Assembly (NCBI GenBank): GCA_021414185.1
Contig: JAIOOZ010000455.1
Location: forward strand, 1-5,036
Direction: 5' to 3'
Source of the DNA: Betaproteobacteria bacterium
GTDB taxonomy: Bacteria; Pseudomonadota; Gammaproteobacteria; Burkholderiales; SG8-41
DNA length: 5,036 nucleotides
Shown here: in pieces, positions 1 to 5,036 of the stretch
How the letters are laid out: the number at the start of each line of letters is the position of its first letter
How positions within the stretch are numbered: position 1 is the first letter of the stretch
Notes under the pieces: generated by a model
Seen by the model: only the letters and a program-made list of their open reading frames with translations
The model's database searches: none
What the model was told of the DNA's origin: nothing
Program-made: the position numbers and the translations under genes

Positions 1-388
1 GGCGGATGAGGCGATCCAGAACCTCGCGACGATGATCGAGATCGCGGCCACGAAGCCCGCCGACATGGTGAGCCTCAAGCTCGGCAAGTGCGGCGGTTTT
101 TACAAGGCGCTGCAGATGATGCGCATCGCCGAGGCCGCCAACCTGCCGGTGCGCATAGACTGGACGCAGGGCAGCGCATTGCTGGATACGGCGACAGGTC
201 ACTTGCACGCGGCGGTGCGGCACGTCGGTTGCGATCCCGGCATGGATTACCAGCTGCGCATCAAGGACAAGCCGGTCAAGGAAGGCGGCGTGCAGCTCAA
301 ACAGGGCAAGCTGGTGATGCCCGATGCGCCGGGGCTGGGGCTCGTCGTCGACGAGAAGCTGATTCGCAAGCTCGCGCAGCGGAGGTAA
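1..388 (+). CDS. Enolase-superfamily enzyme (mandelate racemase/muconate-lactonizing type), C-terminal part, 5' truncated
   Basis: The reading frame is open from base 2, so the gene begins upstream; 128 C-terminal residues are visible. The fragment starts at the end of the sixth barrel strand with A-D-E, where the Asp normally supplies the third Mg2+ ligand; the usual ADES is ADEA here. About 25 residues on, SLKLGKCGG is the strand that carries the second catalytic lysine in the muconate-lactonizing subgroup. The end (PDAPGLGLVVDE) is the typical C-terminal segment that returns to the capping domain. Family members abstract a proton alpha to a carboxylate and stabilise an Mg2+-bound enediolate; the exact reaction and substrate cannot be read from this part. 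The region after the seventh strand (IDWTQGSALLDTATGHLHAA) lacks the Glu often found there. The gene overlaps the ribosome site of the binding protein that starts 4 nt after its stop, so the two are probably co-translated. It is clearly diverged from the second family member at 3412-4530. Confidence 0.88.
   Translation, partial: ADEAIQNLATMIEIAATKPADMVSLKLGKCGGFYKALQMMRIAEAANLPVRIDWTQGSALLDTATGHLHAAVRHVGCDPGMDYQLRIKDKPVKEGGVQLKQGKLVMPDAPGLGLVVDEKLIRKLAQRR
381..386 (+). promoter_or_regulatory. Ribosome binding site of the first Bug-type gene
   Basis: GGAGGT lies 6 nt before the ATG at 393 and overlaps the last codon and stop of the upstream enzyme gene. This fixes the start of the downstream gene and suggests translational coupling. 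Confidence 0.8.
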
Positions 389-392
389 CGCC

Positions 393-1358
393 ATGAAGGC
401 AACGGCGCTTGGATGTGTATTGTGCATTTTTTCTGTCGCAGCTTCTTCGGCGCTGGCGCAAAATTATCCAGTGCGGCCGATACGGGTCATCGCACCGTTT
501 CCGCCCGGTGGCGGCACCGATTTATTCGCGCGCACCATCGCGCAAAAGCTTTCTGCGGCGTGGGGCCAGCAGGTGGTGGTGGACAACCGGTCTGGCGCCG
601 GCGGCATGATAGGTTCGGAAATGGTCGCCAAGGCGGCACCCGACGGGTATACGTTGCTGATTACGTCTTCGAGTTCGCATGTCATCAGCCCCCATCTGTC
701 ACGCAAGCCGCCGTATGACGCGTTGAACGATTTCGTGCCGGTCATCATGATCGCGTCGGCGCCCAACGTGCTGGTCGTGCATCCGTCGGTGCCGGCGCGT
801 TCGGTGAAAGAACTGATCGATCTCGCCAAGGCGCGTCCCGGTGCGCTCAATTACGCATCCAACGGGAGCGGCACGCTGAGCCATCTCACGGGTGAGTTGT
901 TCAAGCTGCAGACCGGCGTCGATCTCGTGCATATTCCGTATAAAGGCGGCCCGCCGGCAGTCATCGATCTTGTGGCTGGCCAGGTCTCGGTGCTGTTTTC
1001 CGCATTGCCTACGGTGTTCGCGCAAGTGCGCGCGGGCAAACTGCGCCTGGTAGCGGTCACCGGCGACAAGCGCATTGCGCCGGTCATCGACGTGCCGACC
1101 GTCGCGGAAACCGTGCCGGGTTTCGAATCGGTCCAATGGTGGGGCATGTTCGCGCCGCCGGCTCTTTCCGCAGAGTTGTCGGTGCGGCTGAGCAGCGAAG
1201 TTTCAAAAATGCTGGTCGATCCCGAACTCAAGGCGAGGTTTGCCGCAGAGGGTGCCGAATCCTCGCAAATCAGCCCGCGCGATTTTCCGGCTTTCCTCAA
1301 GGCCGATTTTGAAAAGTGGGGCAAGGTCGTGAAAGCGGCAGGCATACGTCCGGAGTAG
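393..1358 (+). CDS. Bug-type (TctC family) periplasmic substrate-binding protein of a TTT transporter
   Basis: This is a complete 321-residue protein, the usual size for the Bug/TctC family. Residues 1-22 form a Sec signal peptide (one Lys, a hydrophobic core, then A20-L21-A22), with likely cleavage before Q23, so the mature protein is periplasmic. The mature N-terminus (NYPVRPIR) leads into the first ligand loop PFPPGGGTD, with the conserved Asp43, followed by VVVDNRSGAGGMIG (about 61-74) and DGYTLL. The second ligand loop is NYASNGSGTLSHL (153-165), followed by HIPYKGGPPA (180-189). Known Bug proteins bind carboxylates or related small molecules and deliver them to a TctA/TctB-type membrane pair or act in sensing. 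No tctA or tctB is present in the window, so a distant membrane pair must be shared if it transports. Ligand unknown; the placement suggests the substrate or an intermediate of the adjacent enzymes. The start is supported by GGAGGT at 381-386. Confidence 0.95.
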   Translation: MKATALGCVLCIFSVAASSALAQNYPVRPIRVIAPFPPGGGTDLFARTIAQKLSAAWGQQVVVDNRSGAGGMIGSEMVAKAAPDGYTLLITSSSSHVISPHLSRKPPYDALNDFVPVIMIASAPNVLVVHPSVPARSVKELIDLAKARPGALNYASNGSGTLSHLTGELFKLQTGVDLVHIPYKGGPPAVIDLVAGQVSVLFSALPTVFAQVRAGKLRLVAVTGDKRIAPVIDVPTVAETVPGFESVQWWGMFAPPALSAELSVRLSSEVSKMLVDPELKARFAAEGAESSQISPRDFPAFLKADFEKWGKVVKAAGIRPE

Positions 1359-1391
1359 GCCGTGGCGCGGGAAGATTGCGTAGTGATTCCC

Positions 1392-1400
1392 TGCTAAAAT
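1392..1400 (+). promoter_or_regulatory. Possible extended -10 promoter upstream of the hydro-lyase genes
   Basis: TGCTAAAAT gives a TGn extension followed by TAAAAT, one mismatch from TATAAT, in the 109-nt gap after the first Bug gene. No good -35 box sits 16-18 nt upstream; TTGCGT at 1376-1381 is only 13 nt away, which is too close. Extended -10 promoters often have weak -35 boxes. A transcript would start near 1407 and carry a leader of about 60 nt before the large-subunit gene. Predicted from pattern only. Confidence 0.42.
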
Positions 1401-1411
1401 AGCCCCCTCAC

Positions 1412-1440
1412 ACGTCGCGCCGCAGTTCCACGCGCAACGT
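1412..1440 (+). other. Imperfect hairpin in the putative leader of the large-subunit gene
   Basis: ACGTCGCGC (1412-1420) can pair with GCGCAACGT (1432-1440) at eight of nine positions, with an 11-nt loop. It lies between the putative promoter and the ribosome site. It has no following T-run, so it is not a classical terminator. In GC-rich DNA such a pairing may be chance; a leader structure or operator is possible but unproven. Confidence 0.25.
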
Positions 1441-1458
1441 CCAGGCAGCAGCACCCCC

Positions 1459-1463
1459 GGAGG
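1459..1463 (+). promoter_or_regulatory. Ribosome binding site of the large-subunit gene
   Basis: GGAGG ends 4 nt before the ATG at 1468. A second ATG at 1464 lies in another frame and is too close to this site to be used. The site decides in favour of the 1468 start. Confidence 0.7.
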
Positions 1464-1467
1464 ATGG

Positions 1468-2763
1468 ATGGGTTACACAATCGCCGAGAAGATATTGGCT
1501 GCGCACGCCGGTGGCAAACCGGTGCGCGCCGGCGACGTCGTTGTTGCGAGCGTCGATTTTGCGATGCTGCACGACGCGCGCGCGTCGAACGCGCTGAAGA
1601 TGATCCAGAAAATCGGCGCCGGTAACGAAAAATTCGCGTTGCCGTTCGCTGCCAAGACCGCCATCGTGCTCGACCATTACTCGCCGCCGCCGAACATCGA
1701 AGCAGCCAACGTGCATCGCGACATGCGCGCGTTCGCCGACAAACACGGTGCGGTGCTCTACGACGTCGGCGACGGCATCTGTCACCAGGTAATGCCCGAA
1801 GGCGGACATCTGACGTGCGGCGACCTGATCGTCGGCACGGACACGCATTCGGTCACCTACGGTGCGTTCAATGCTTTCGGCACCGGCGTCGAAGGCACCG
1901 ACCTGTCGGCGGTGATGATGACGGGCAAATTGTGGTTTCGCGTGCCGGAGACCATCCGCATCGAGTTAAAGGGCCGCTTGCAGCCCGGCGTATGGGCGAA
2001 AGACATCACCTTGACCATGCTGGGCCGTTTCGGCGCTGAAGGGGCCAACTACCGCGCGCTGGAATACGTGGGGTCGGCCGTGAGTGCGATGGAAATCGAC
2101 GACCGCATGACCTTGTCCAATCACGCCGCCGAACTCGGCGCCAAGGCCGCAATACTCGAAGCCGATGAAAAAACTTTCGCCTGGCTGAAAGCGCACAAGG
2201 CGCGCGCGCCCAAAGCAGTCAAAGCCGACGCGGATGCAACGTACGCGGAGCGCATCGAAATCGACGCTTCGACGCTGGCGCCGCAGGTCGCGCGCAACCA
2301 CCAGATCGACGACGTGGTCGGCGTGCCCGAAGTCAAAGGCCAGAAAATCAATTTCGCGTTGATTGGCACCTGCACCAACGGCCGGCTCGACGATATCCGG
2401 CAGGCGGCGGCCATTCTCAAAGGCCAGCGCATCGCGAAAGGGGTCCGCATGATAATTACCCCGGCGTCGCGCGAGGTTTATCTCGCCGCCGCGCGCGAAG
2501 GGCTCGTCGAGGCGTTGACCCAGGCCGGCGCTTCGGTGGAAGCCGCGGGTTGCGGTACCTGCGTCAATATCACCGGCCATCTGATCATGGGCGATGGTGA
2601 CGTCGCGATCTCCAGCGCCAACCGCAATTTCAAAGGCCGTTTGGGTAATTCGAAATCCGAAATCTGGGTTGGCTCTGCGGCGACCGTAGCTGCTTCGGCG
2701 TTGACCGGCACCATCACGGATCCAAGAACGGTGATGGGTGGAAAATGGAGAGCAGTCGCGTGA
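1468..2763 (+). CDS. Aconitase-family hydro-lyase large subunit (IPMI/homoaconitase-like, [4Fe-4S])
   Basis: This is a 431-residue protein with the aconitase domain 1-3 fold of LeuC/HacA-type large subunits. Visible family motifs are VDFAMLHD (29-36), LDHYSPPP (68-75), GTDTHSVTYGAFNAFGTG (123-140) and TGKLWFRVPET. The cluster ligands are Cys302 in GTCTNGRLDD and Cys362/Cys365 in GCGTC, the spacing expected for LeuC-type proteins. NRNFKGRLG (385-393) and TDPR near the end are also typical. The family performs stereospecific dehydration and rehydration of malate-type acids (isopropylmalate, homocitrate, dimethylmalate, citrate). The protein is shorter than proteobacterial LeuC (about 465 residues), and its GTDTHSxTYGA and TGKxWFxVPET motifs resemble the archaeal IPMI/homoaconitase branch. 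The usual GCGPCxG is GCGTCVN here, which may alter substrate or product. It works with the small subunit at 2909-3415. It could be annotated as LeuC, but the context gives no support for leucine synthesis. Confidence 0.93.
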   Translation: MGYTIAEKILAAHAGGKPVRAGDVVVASVDFAMLHDARASNALKMIQKIGAGNEKFALPFAAKTAIVLDHYSPPPNIEAANVHRDMRAFADKHGAVLYDVGDGICHQVMPEGGHLTCGDLIVGTDTHSVTYGAFNAFGTGVEGTDLSAVMMTGKLWFRVPETIRIELKGRLQPGVWAKDITLTMLGRFGAEGANYRALEYVGSAVSAMEIDDRMTLSNHAAELGAKAAILEADEKTFAWLKAHKARAPKAVKADADATYAERIEIDASTLAPQVARNHQIDDVVGVPEVKGQKINFALIGTCTNGRLDDIRQAAAILKGQRIAKGVRMIITPASREVYLAAAREGLVEALTQAGASVEAAGCGTCVNITGHLIMGDGDVAISSANRNFKGRLGNSKSEIWVGSAATVAASALTGTITDPRTVMGGKWRAVA

Positions 2764-2780
2764 ATGGACGCACAAAGTCA

Positions 2781-2826
2781 AAAGCATTTGCCACAGAGGG
2801 CACAGAGAACACAGAGGAAAGCATTT
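2781..2826. repeat. 9-bp direct repeat AAAGCATTT around the left repeat arm
   Basis: AAAGCATTT occurs at 2781-2789 and again at 2818-2826, bracketing the left CACAGAG arm almost exactly. It may be a duplication left by arrival of the repeat unit, part of the repeat's own consensus, or chance. Confidence 0.5.
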
Positions 2827-2878
2827 CGATCGGCACCGTGCTTGTTTTTCTCTCTGTGAACTCTGTGTCCTCTGTGGC
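2790..2878. repeat. Long inverted repeat made of CACAGAG units at 9-nt period
   Basis: The left arm (2790-2816) contains CACAGAG at 2792, 2801 and 2810, exactly 9 nt apart. The right arm (2852-2878) contains the reverse complement CTCTGTG at 2852, 2861 and 2870, also 9 nt apart. The arms match at 24 of 27 positions and enclose a 35-nt centre. Sequences of the form GCCACAGAGGACACAGAG are, to my knowledge, a dispersed intergenic repeat in many proteobacterial genomes, often mis-annotated as small proteins. The transcript could form a long stem-loop. It is not followed directly by a T-run (a short one lies about 9 nt on), so a role in termination is doubtful; an mRNA-stabilising, processing or attenuating role between the two subunit genes is possible. 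Confidence 0.88.
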
Positions 2879-2899
2879 TAAAAGTAGTTTTTGAATTCT

Positions 2900-2903
2900 G
2901 GAG
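2900..2903 (+). promoter_or_regulatory. Ribosome binding site of the small-subunit gene
   Basis: GGAG lies 5 nt before the ATG at 2909 and inside any product started at the upstream in-frame TTG at 2891. It therefore decides for the ATG at 2909. Confidence 0.65.
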
Positions 2904-2908
2904 CTTTG

Positions 2909-3415
2909 ATGAATGCCGCCAAGATTCACGGTTGCGCGCGTTTGCTCGGCGCGGAAATCAATACCGACATCAATTGCTCGAGCAAGTATTTGCCGGGCAA
3001 GGACAATGCTTACATCGCGCAGCACGCTTACGAGAACATCGCGCCGGGGTTTGCCGCGCGTTTCAAGGCGGGCGATATTATTGTCGCCGGCAAGAACTTC
3101 GGTATTAACTCCTCGCGCGAGCAGGCGGTGCACATCATGAAGCTGATGGGTGTAGCAGCCATCGTTGCGCCGGCGTTCGGCCGTCAGTTCTTTCGCAACG
3201 CGATCAATAATGGGCTACCCGTCGTCGAATGCGATATTGCCGGTATCACAGATAGTGACGAGATTGTCATCGACCTCGCGCGTGGCAATGTCGCCGTCGC
3301 CGCGCGCAATATCAACCGCACCGTAGCGGTGCTGCCGCCGGCGGTGCAACGCATCCTCGCCGAAGGCGGCCTGATCACCTTCCTACAGAAACATCCTGAC
3401 TGGAGCCTCGCATGA
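2909..3415 (+). CDS. Aconitase-family hydro-lyase small (swivel) subunit, IPMI/homoaconitase-like
   Basis: This is a 168-residue protein of the LeuD/HacB swivel-domain family. INTDI (17-21) is the family's N-terminal D-TD motif. KYLPGKD (26-32) occupies the substrate-recognition loop, and AGDIIVAGKNFG (54-65) precedes the catalytic SSRE (68-71). FGRQFFRNAINNGLPVV is the conserved second half. The small subunit supplies the active-site Ser/Arg loop to the cluster-bearing large subunit. Its length and the SSREQAV and FFRNAINNGL segments resemble the compact archaeal IPMI/homoaconitase type, not the roughly 210-residue proteobacterial LeuD. Two departures stand out: the usual NFGCGSSREH reads NFGINSSREQ (Ile66, Asn67), and the loop that is typically YLR/YLK in IPMI and homoaconitase is YLPG. 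An upstream in-frame TTG at 2891 would add six residues, but the ATG has the ribosome site. The stop overlaps the next gene as ATGA. Confidence 0.92.
   Translation: MNAAKIHGCARLLGAEINTDINCSSKYLPGKDNAYIAQHAYENIAPGFAARFKAGDIIVAGKNFGINSSREQAVHIMKLMGVAAIVAPAFGRQFFRNAINNGLPVVECDIAGITDSDEIVIDLARGNVAVAARNINRTVAVLPPAVQRILAEGGLITFLQKHPDWSLA
3402..3405 (+). promoter_or_regulatory. Ribosome binding site of the second enolase-superfamily gene
   Basis: GGAG sits 6 nt before the ATG at 3412, inside the end of the small-subunit gene. With the ATGA stop/start overlap it indicates translational coupling. Confidence 0.65.
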
Positions 3416-4530
3416 AAATCGAACGCGTCGAAGTGTTTGGCGTTGAAGTCCCGCTGGTGGGCGAATACAAGAACGCCTACAAGAGCAAATCCATCCAGCG
3501 CAGCGCCATCGTGCGCATCACGGCGACCGGCGGCGCAATCGGGCTCGGCAATATCGACCCGTCGCCCGGCTATTCGATGGAAACCATAGAAGCGAGCCTG
3601 ACCATGCTGCAGACCAAGCTCGCCGGTCTGGTCGTCGGCATGGACCCGACCAATGTGCATCGCGTGCTGCAAAAAATCGAGCCCGCCGTCCACGGTTTTC
3701 ACGACGCGAAGGCCGCCATCGAAATGGCGTGCGTGGACCTGACGGCGCGCGTGTGCGGCGTTCCTGTCTACACCTATCTCGGCGGCGCGGTGAAAGATCG
3801 CCTGATGTTCAACGCGTGGATCGGCATCCTGCCGCCCGACGAAGCGGCGGCAGAAACGGTGTCGTGGCAGAAGCGCGGTTTTCGTTCGGCGAAAATCAAG
3901 GTCGGCGGCAACATCGAAGCCGATCGTGATCGCGTGAAGGCGATCCGCGAGGCGGTCGGGCCGGACTTCAATCTGCGCATAGACGCCAATGCGGGCTACG
4001 ACGCCGACACGTCGATCAAGCTCGCGCACATGGTGCTGCCGTATAAATTGCAGTTGTTCGAACAGCCGGTGCCGTTTGACGATATCAAGGGCATGGCGCG
4101 GGTGCGGCGCGAGTCGGGCGGCATTCCCATCATGGCTGACGAATCGGTGCTCGATCACGCGAGCCTGATCAATATCATCAAGGCGGACGCCGCCGACATC
4201 GTCAAGGTCAAGGTGATGAAGCAGGGCGGCTTTATCAACACGCGGCGCATGATCGCGACCGCCGAAGCCGCCGGCATACGCTGTGTTGTCGGCCACGGTT
4301 TCGGGCTCGGCATCAACACGATGGCCGAAATCATGTGCGCGGCGACTTCGAACAACGTTATCGACGGTCTCGAATGCGTAGGCCCGCTGAAAACGTCGGA
4401 CGATATCGTTACGCACAAACTCGATCTCACTTCAGGCAGTATCGCGCTGCCGACGGGCCCCGGGCTCGGTGTCGTGCTTGACGACGCCAAGATCGGGCGT
4501 TATCACTTCGAAGTCAAAGCGGCGGCATAA
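3412..4530 (+). CDS. Enolase-superfamily enzyme (mandelate racemase/muconate-lactonizing type), complete
   Basis: This is a complete 372-residue protein of normal family length. Residues 1 to about 125 form the N-terminal capping domain, and the rest is the (beta/alpha)7beta barrel plus C-terminal cap. The catalytic Lys motif KIK is at 161-163. The Mg2+ ligands are Asp191 (RIDANAGY), Glu217 (FEQPV) and Asp243 (ADES). The opposite-face lysine is Lys267 in KVKVMKQGG. A KxK motif plus a second Lys defines the muconate-lactonizing subgroup, which includes cycloisomerases, dipeptide epimerases, succinylbenzoate synthases and racemases. The mandelate racemase His-Asp dyad is not apparent. After the seventh strand the sequence is VVGHGFGLGINTMAE (His295), so the Glu commonly seen there is absent, and the substrate cannot be assigned. 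The gene overlaps the hydro-lyase small subunit by 4 nt and lies 2 nt before a Bug-type gene, so it very likely acts in the same cytoplasmic pathway. Confidence 0.95.
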   Translation: MKIERVEVFGVEVPLVGEYKNAYKSKSIQRSAIVRITATGGAIGLGNIDPSPGYSMETIEASLTMLQTKLAGLVVGMDPTNVHRVLQKIEPAVHGFHDAKAAIEMACVDLTARVCGVPVYTYLGGAVKDRLMFNAWIGILPPDEAAAETVSWQKRGFRSAKIKVGGNIEADRDRVKAIREAVGPDFNLRIDANAGYDADTSIKLAHMVLPYKLQLFEQPVPFDDIKGMARVRRESGGIPIMADESVLDHASLINIIKADAADIVKVKVMKQGGFINTRRMIATAEAAGIRCVVGHGFGLGINTMAEIMCAATSNNVIDGLECVGPLKTSDDIVTHKLDLTSGSIALPTGPGLGVVLDDAKIGRYHFEVKAAA

Positions 4531-4532
4531 CC

Positions 4533-5036
4533 ATGCGACTACTCAATCCCGGCGCGAAGTTTCGCGCCATCACCTGTGCATTGCTTGCCCTTGCAGCGCT
4601 GCCATTCGCGGCCGTTGCGCAGGATTACCCGACGCGTCCACTTACGCTGCTGTGTTGGTCGGAAGCCGGCTCGCCGGTCGATCTGTTCGCGCGCATGATG
4701 GCGCGGCTGCTGACCCGCGAACTGGGGCAGAACGTCATCGTCGAGAACCGCACCGGTGCCGACGGCATCATCATGATCAACCAGTTGCTCAAGGCGCCGG
4801 CCGACGGTTACTTGATTGCGGCGAAGACGCTGACGATGGCTTCGTTGTTTGGCGAGCCGAGTGCGAATTTCAAGCCCGACGATCTGCAGATGATCACGCG
4901 CTCGCAGATCGACCCGTACGGCCTCATCGTGCCGGCCTCGATCCCGTTCAAGACCATAGACGATTTCGTGAAATACGCGCGCCAGAATCCGAACAAGTTC
5001 AATGTCGGTGGCCCGTTCCAGATGGGCTCGCACCGT
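4533..5036 (+). CDS. Bug-type (TctC family) periplasmic substrate-binding protein, 3' truncated by window end
   Basis: The frame is open from ATG 4533 to the last base (168 residues), about half of a normal Bug protein. Residues 1-29 form a signal peptide: basic residues R2, K9 and R11, a hydrophobic stretch CALLALAALPFAAVA, then A27-V28-A29, with likely cleavage before Q30. The mature start QDYPTRPLTLL, then VDLFARMMARLL, VIVENRTGADG and PADGYLIA are all Bug motifs, and NKFNVGGPFQMGSHR matches the second ligand loop. The first ligand loop is unusual: SEAGSPVD instead of the PGGGTD type, though the conserved Asp (Asp50) is kept. This suggests a ligand different from that of the first Bug protein at 393. 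There is no strong ribosome site; the gene starts 2 nt after the preceding stop, so translation is probably coupled. It is probably the last or near-last gene of this module; its 3' end is unseen. Confidence 0.92.
   Translation, partial: MRLLNPGAKFRAITCALLALAALPFAAVAQDYPTRPLTLLCWSEAGSPVDLFARMMARLLTRELGQNVIVENRTGADGIIMINQLLKAPADGYLIAAKTLTMASLFGEPSANFKPDDLQMITRSQIDPYGLIVPASIPFKTIDDFVKYARQNPNKFNVGGPFQMGSHR

Larger units (their letters stand above)
2764..2908. other. Intergenic spacer between the two hydro-lyase subunit genes
   Basis: This 145-nt spacer is the only sizeable gap between the four downstream genes; the other junctions are a 4-nt overlap and a 2-nt gap. Most of it is the inverted repeat at 2790-2878. 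I see no credible gene in it: a 27-codon frame from ATG 2764 simply reads through the repeat. The final 30 nt contain the small-subunit ribosome site. Confidence 0.85.

Noticed and set aside
1966..2787. 273-codon open frame on the - strand opposite the large-subunit gene
   Set aside because: Shadow of a well-supported gene; its composition (many Arg, Gly, His, Asp) and lack of motifs fit an artefact.
2764..2847. 27-codon + strand frame starting right after the large-subunit stop
   Set aside because: It reads through the repeat (QRAQRTQR), has no own ribosome site, and does not connect to the small subunit.
2852..2892. Rho-independent terminator after the large-subunit gene
   Set aside because: The stem has a 35-nt loop and is followed by an A-rich stretch before a short T-run, which is not the tight GC stem plus immediate T-run of a terminator; the downstream subunit also needs co-expression.
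2714..3133. 139-codon - strand frame through the intergenic repeat
   Set aside because: Its TEDTEFTE-like stretch is the translation of the CACAGAG repeat, a known source of false protein calls, and the rest is antisense to the small subunit.
1468..3415. Naming the pair leuC/leuD
   Set aside because: Subunit lengths, motif changes and the absence of any leucine-pathway neighbour argue against a confident leucine-biosynthesis assignment.
3184..4416. Long 410-codon open frame on the - strand opposite the small subunit and second enolase-type gene
   Set aside because: It is antisense to two genes with clear family motifs, is rich in Arg/His/Asp as expected from a GC-rich shadow frame, and shows no recognisable domain.
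1..5036. CRISPR array, tRNA/rRNA gene, insertion sequence or toxin-antitoxin pair
   Set aside because: No regularly spaced repeat array with unique spacers, no cloverleaf-like sequence and no transposase motif was seen; almost the whole window is ordinary metabolic coding sequence.

Overview
The window is GC-rich, and every supportable gene lies on the + strand. It looks like a piece of a proteobacterial chromosome, most likely betaproteobacterial (Burkholderiales-like). That assignment rests on two tripartite-tricarboxylate-transporter (TTT/Bug) periplasmic binding proteins placed next to catabolic enzyme genes, a layout typical of Bordetella, Cupriavidus and Achromobacter relatives. The taxonomy is an inference; no rRNA or other marker gene is present.

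Layout: (1) 1-388, the C-terminal part of a mandelate racemase/muconate-lactonizing-type enolase-superfamily enzyme, cut by the window edge. (2) 393-1358, a complete Bug-type binding protein with a signal peptide. (3) 1359-1467, a 109-nt gap with a plausible extended -10 promoter and a small imperfect hairpin. (4) 1468-2763, the large subunit of an aconitase-family hydro-lyase with the three [4Fe-4S] cysteines. (5) 2764-2908, a 145-nt gap filled mainly by a long inverted repeat built from CACAGAG units at 9-nt spacing. (6) 2909-3415, the matching small (swivel) subunit. (7) 3412-4530, a complete second enolase-superfamily enzyme that overlaps the small-subunit stop as ATGA. (8) 4533 to the window end, the first 168 residues of a second Bug-type binding protein.

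The gene order is therefore enolase-superfamily enzyme, Bug protein, aconitase-family pair, enolase-superfamily enzyme, Bug protein. The simplest reading is a catabolic operon, or two tandem transcription units, for uptake and conversion of an organic (hydroxy)carboxylate: a binding protein captures it, an enolase-superfamily enzyme abstracts an alpha-proton (racemization, dehydration or cycloisomerization), and an aconitase-type enzyme dehydrates or isomerizes a malate-like intermediate. The hydro-lyase pair resembles the compact archaeal IPMI/homoaconitase type rather than the longer leucine-biosynthetic LeuC/LeuD of proteobacteria. Its neighbours are not leucine genes, and several normally conserved active-site-proximal residues are changed. 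I cannot name the substrate. The most interesting points are the unusual hydro-lyase, the repeated enzyme-plus-binding-protein arrangement, and the repeat element separating the two subunit genes.
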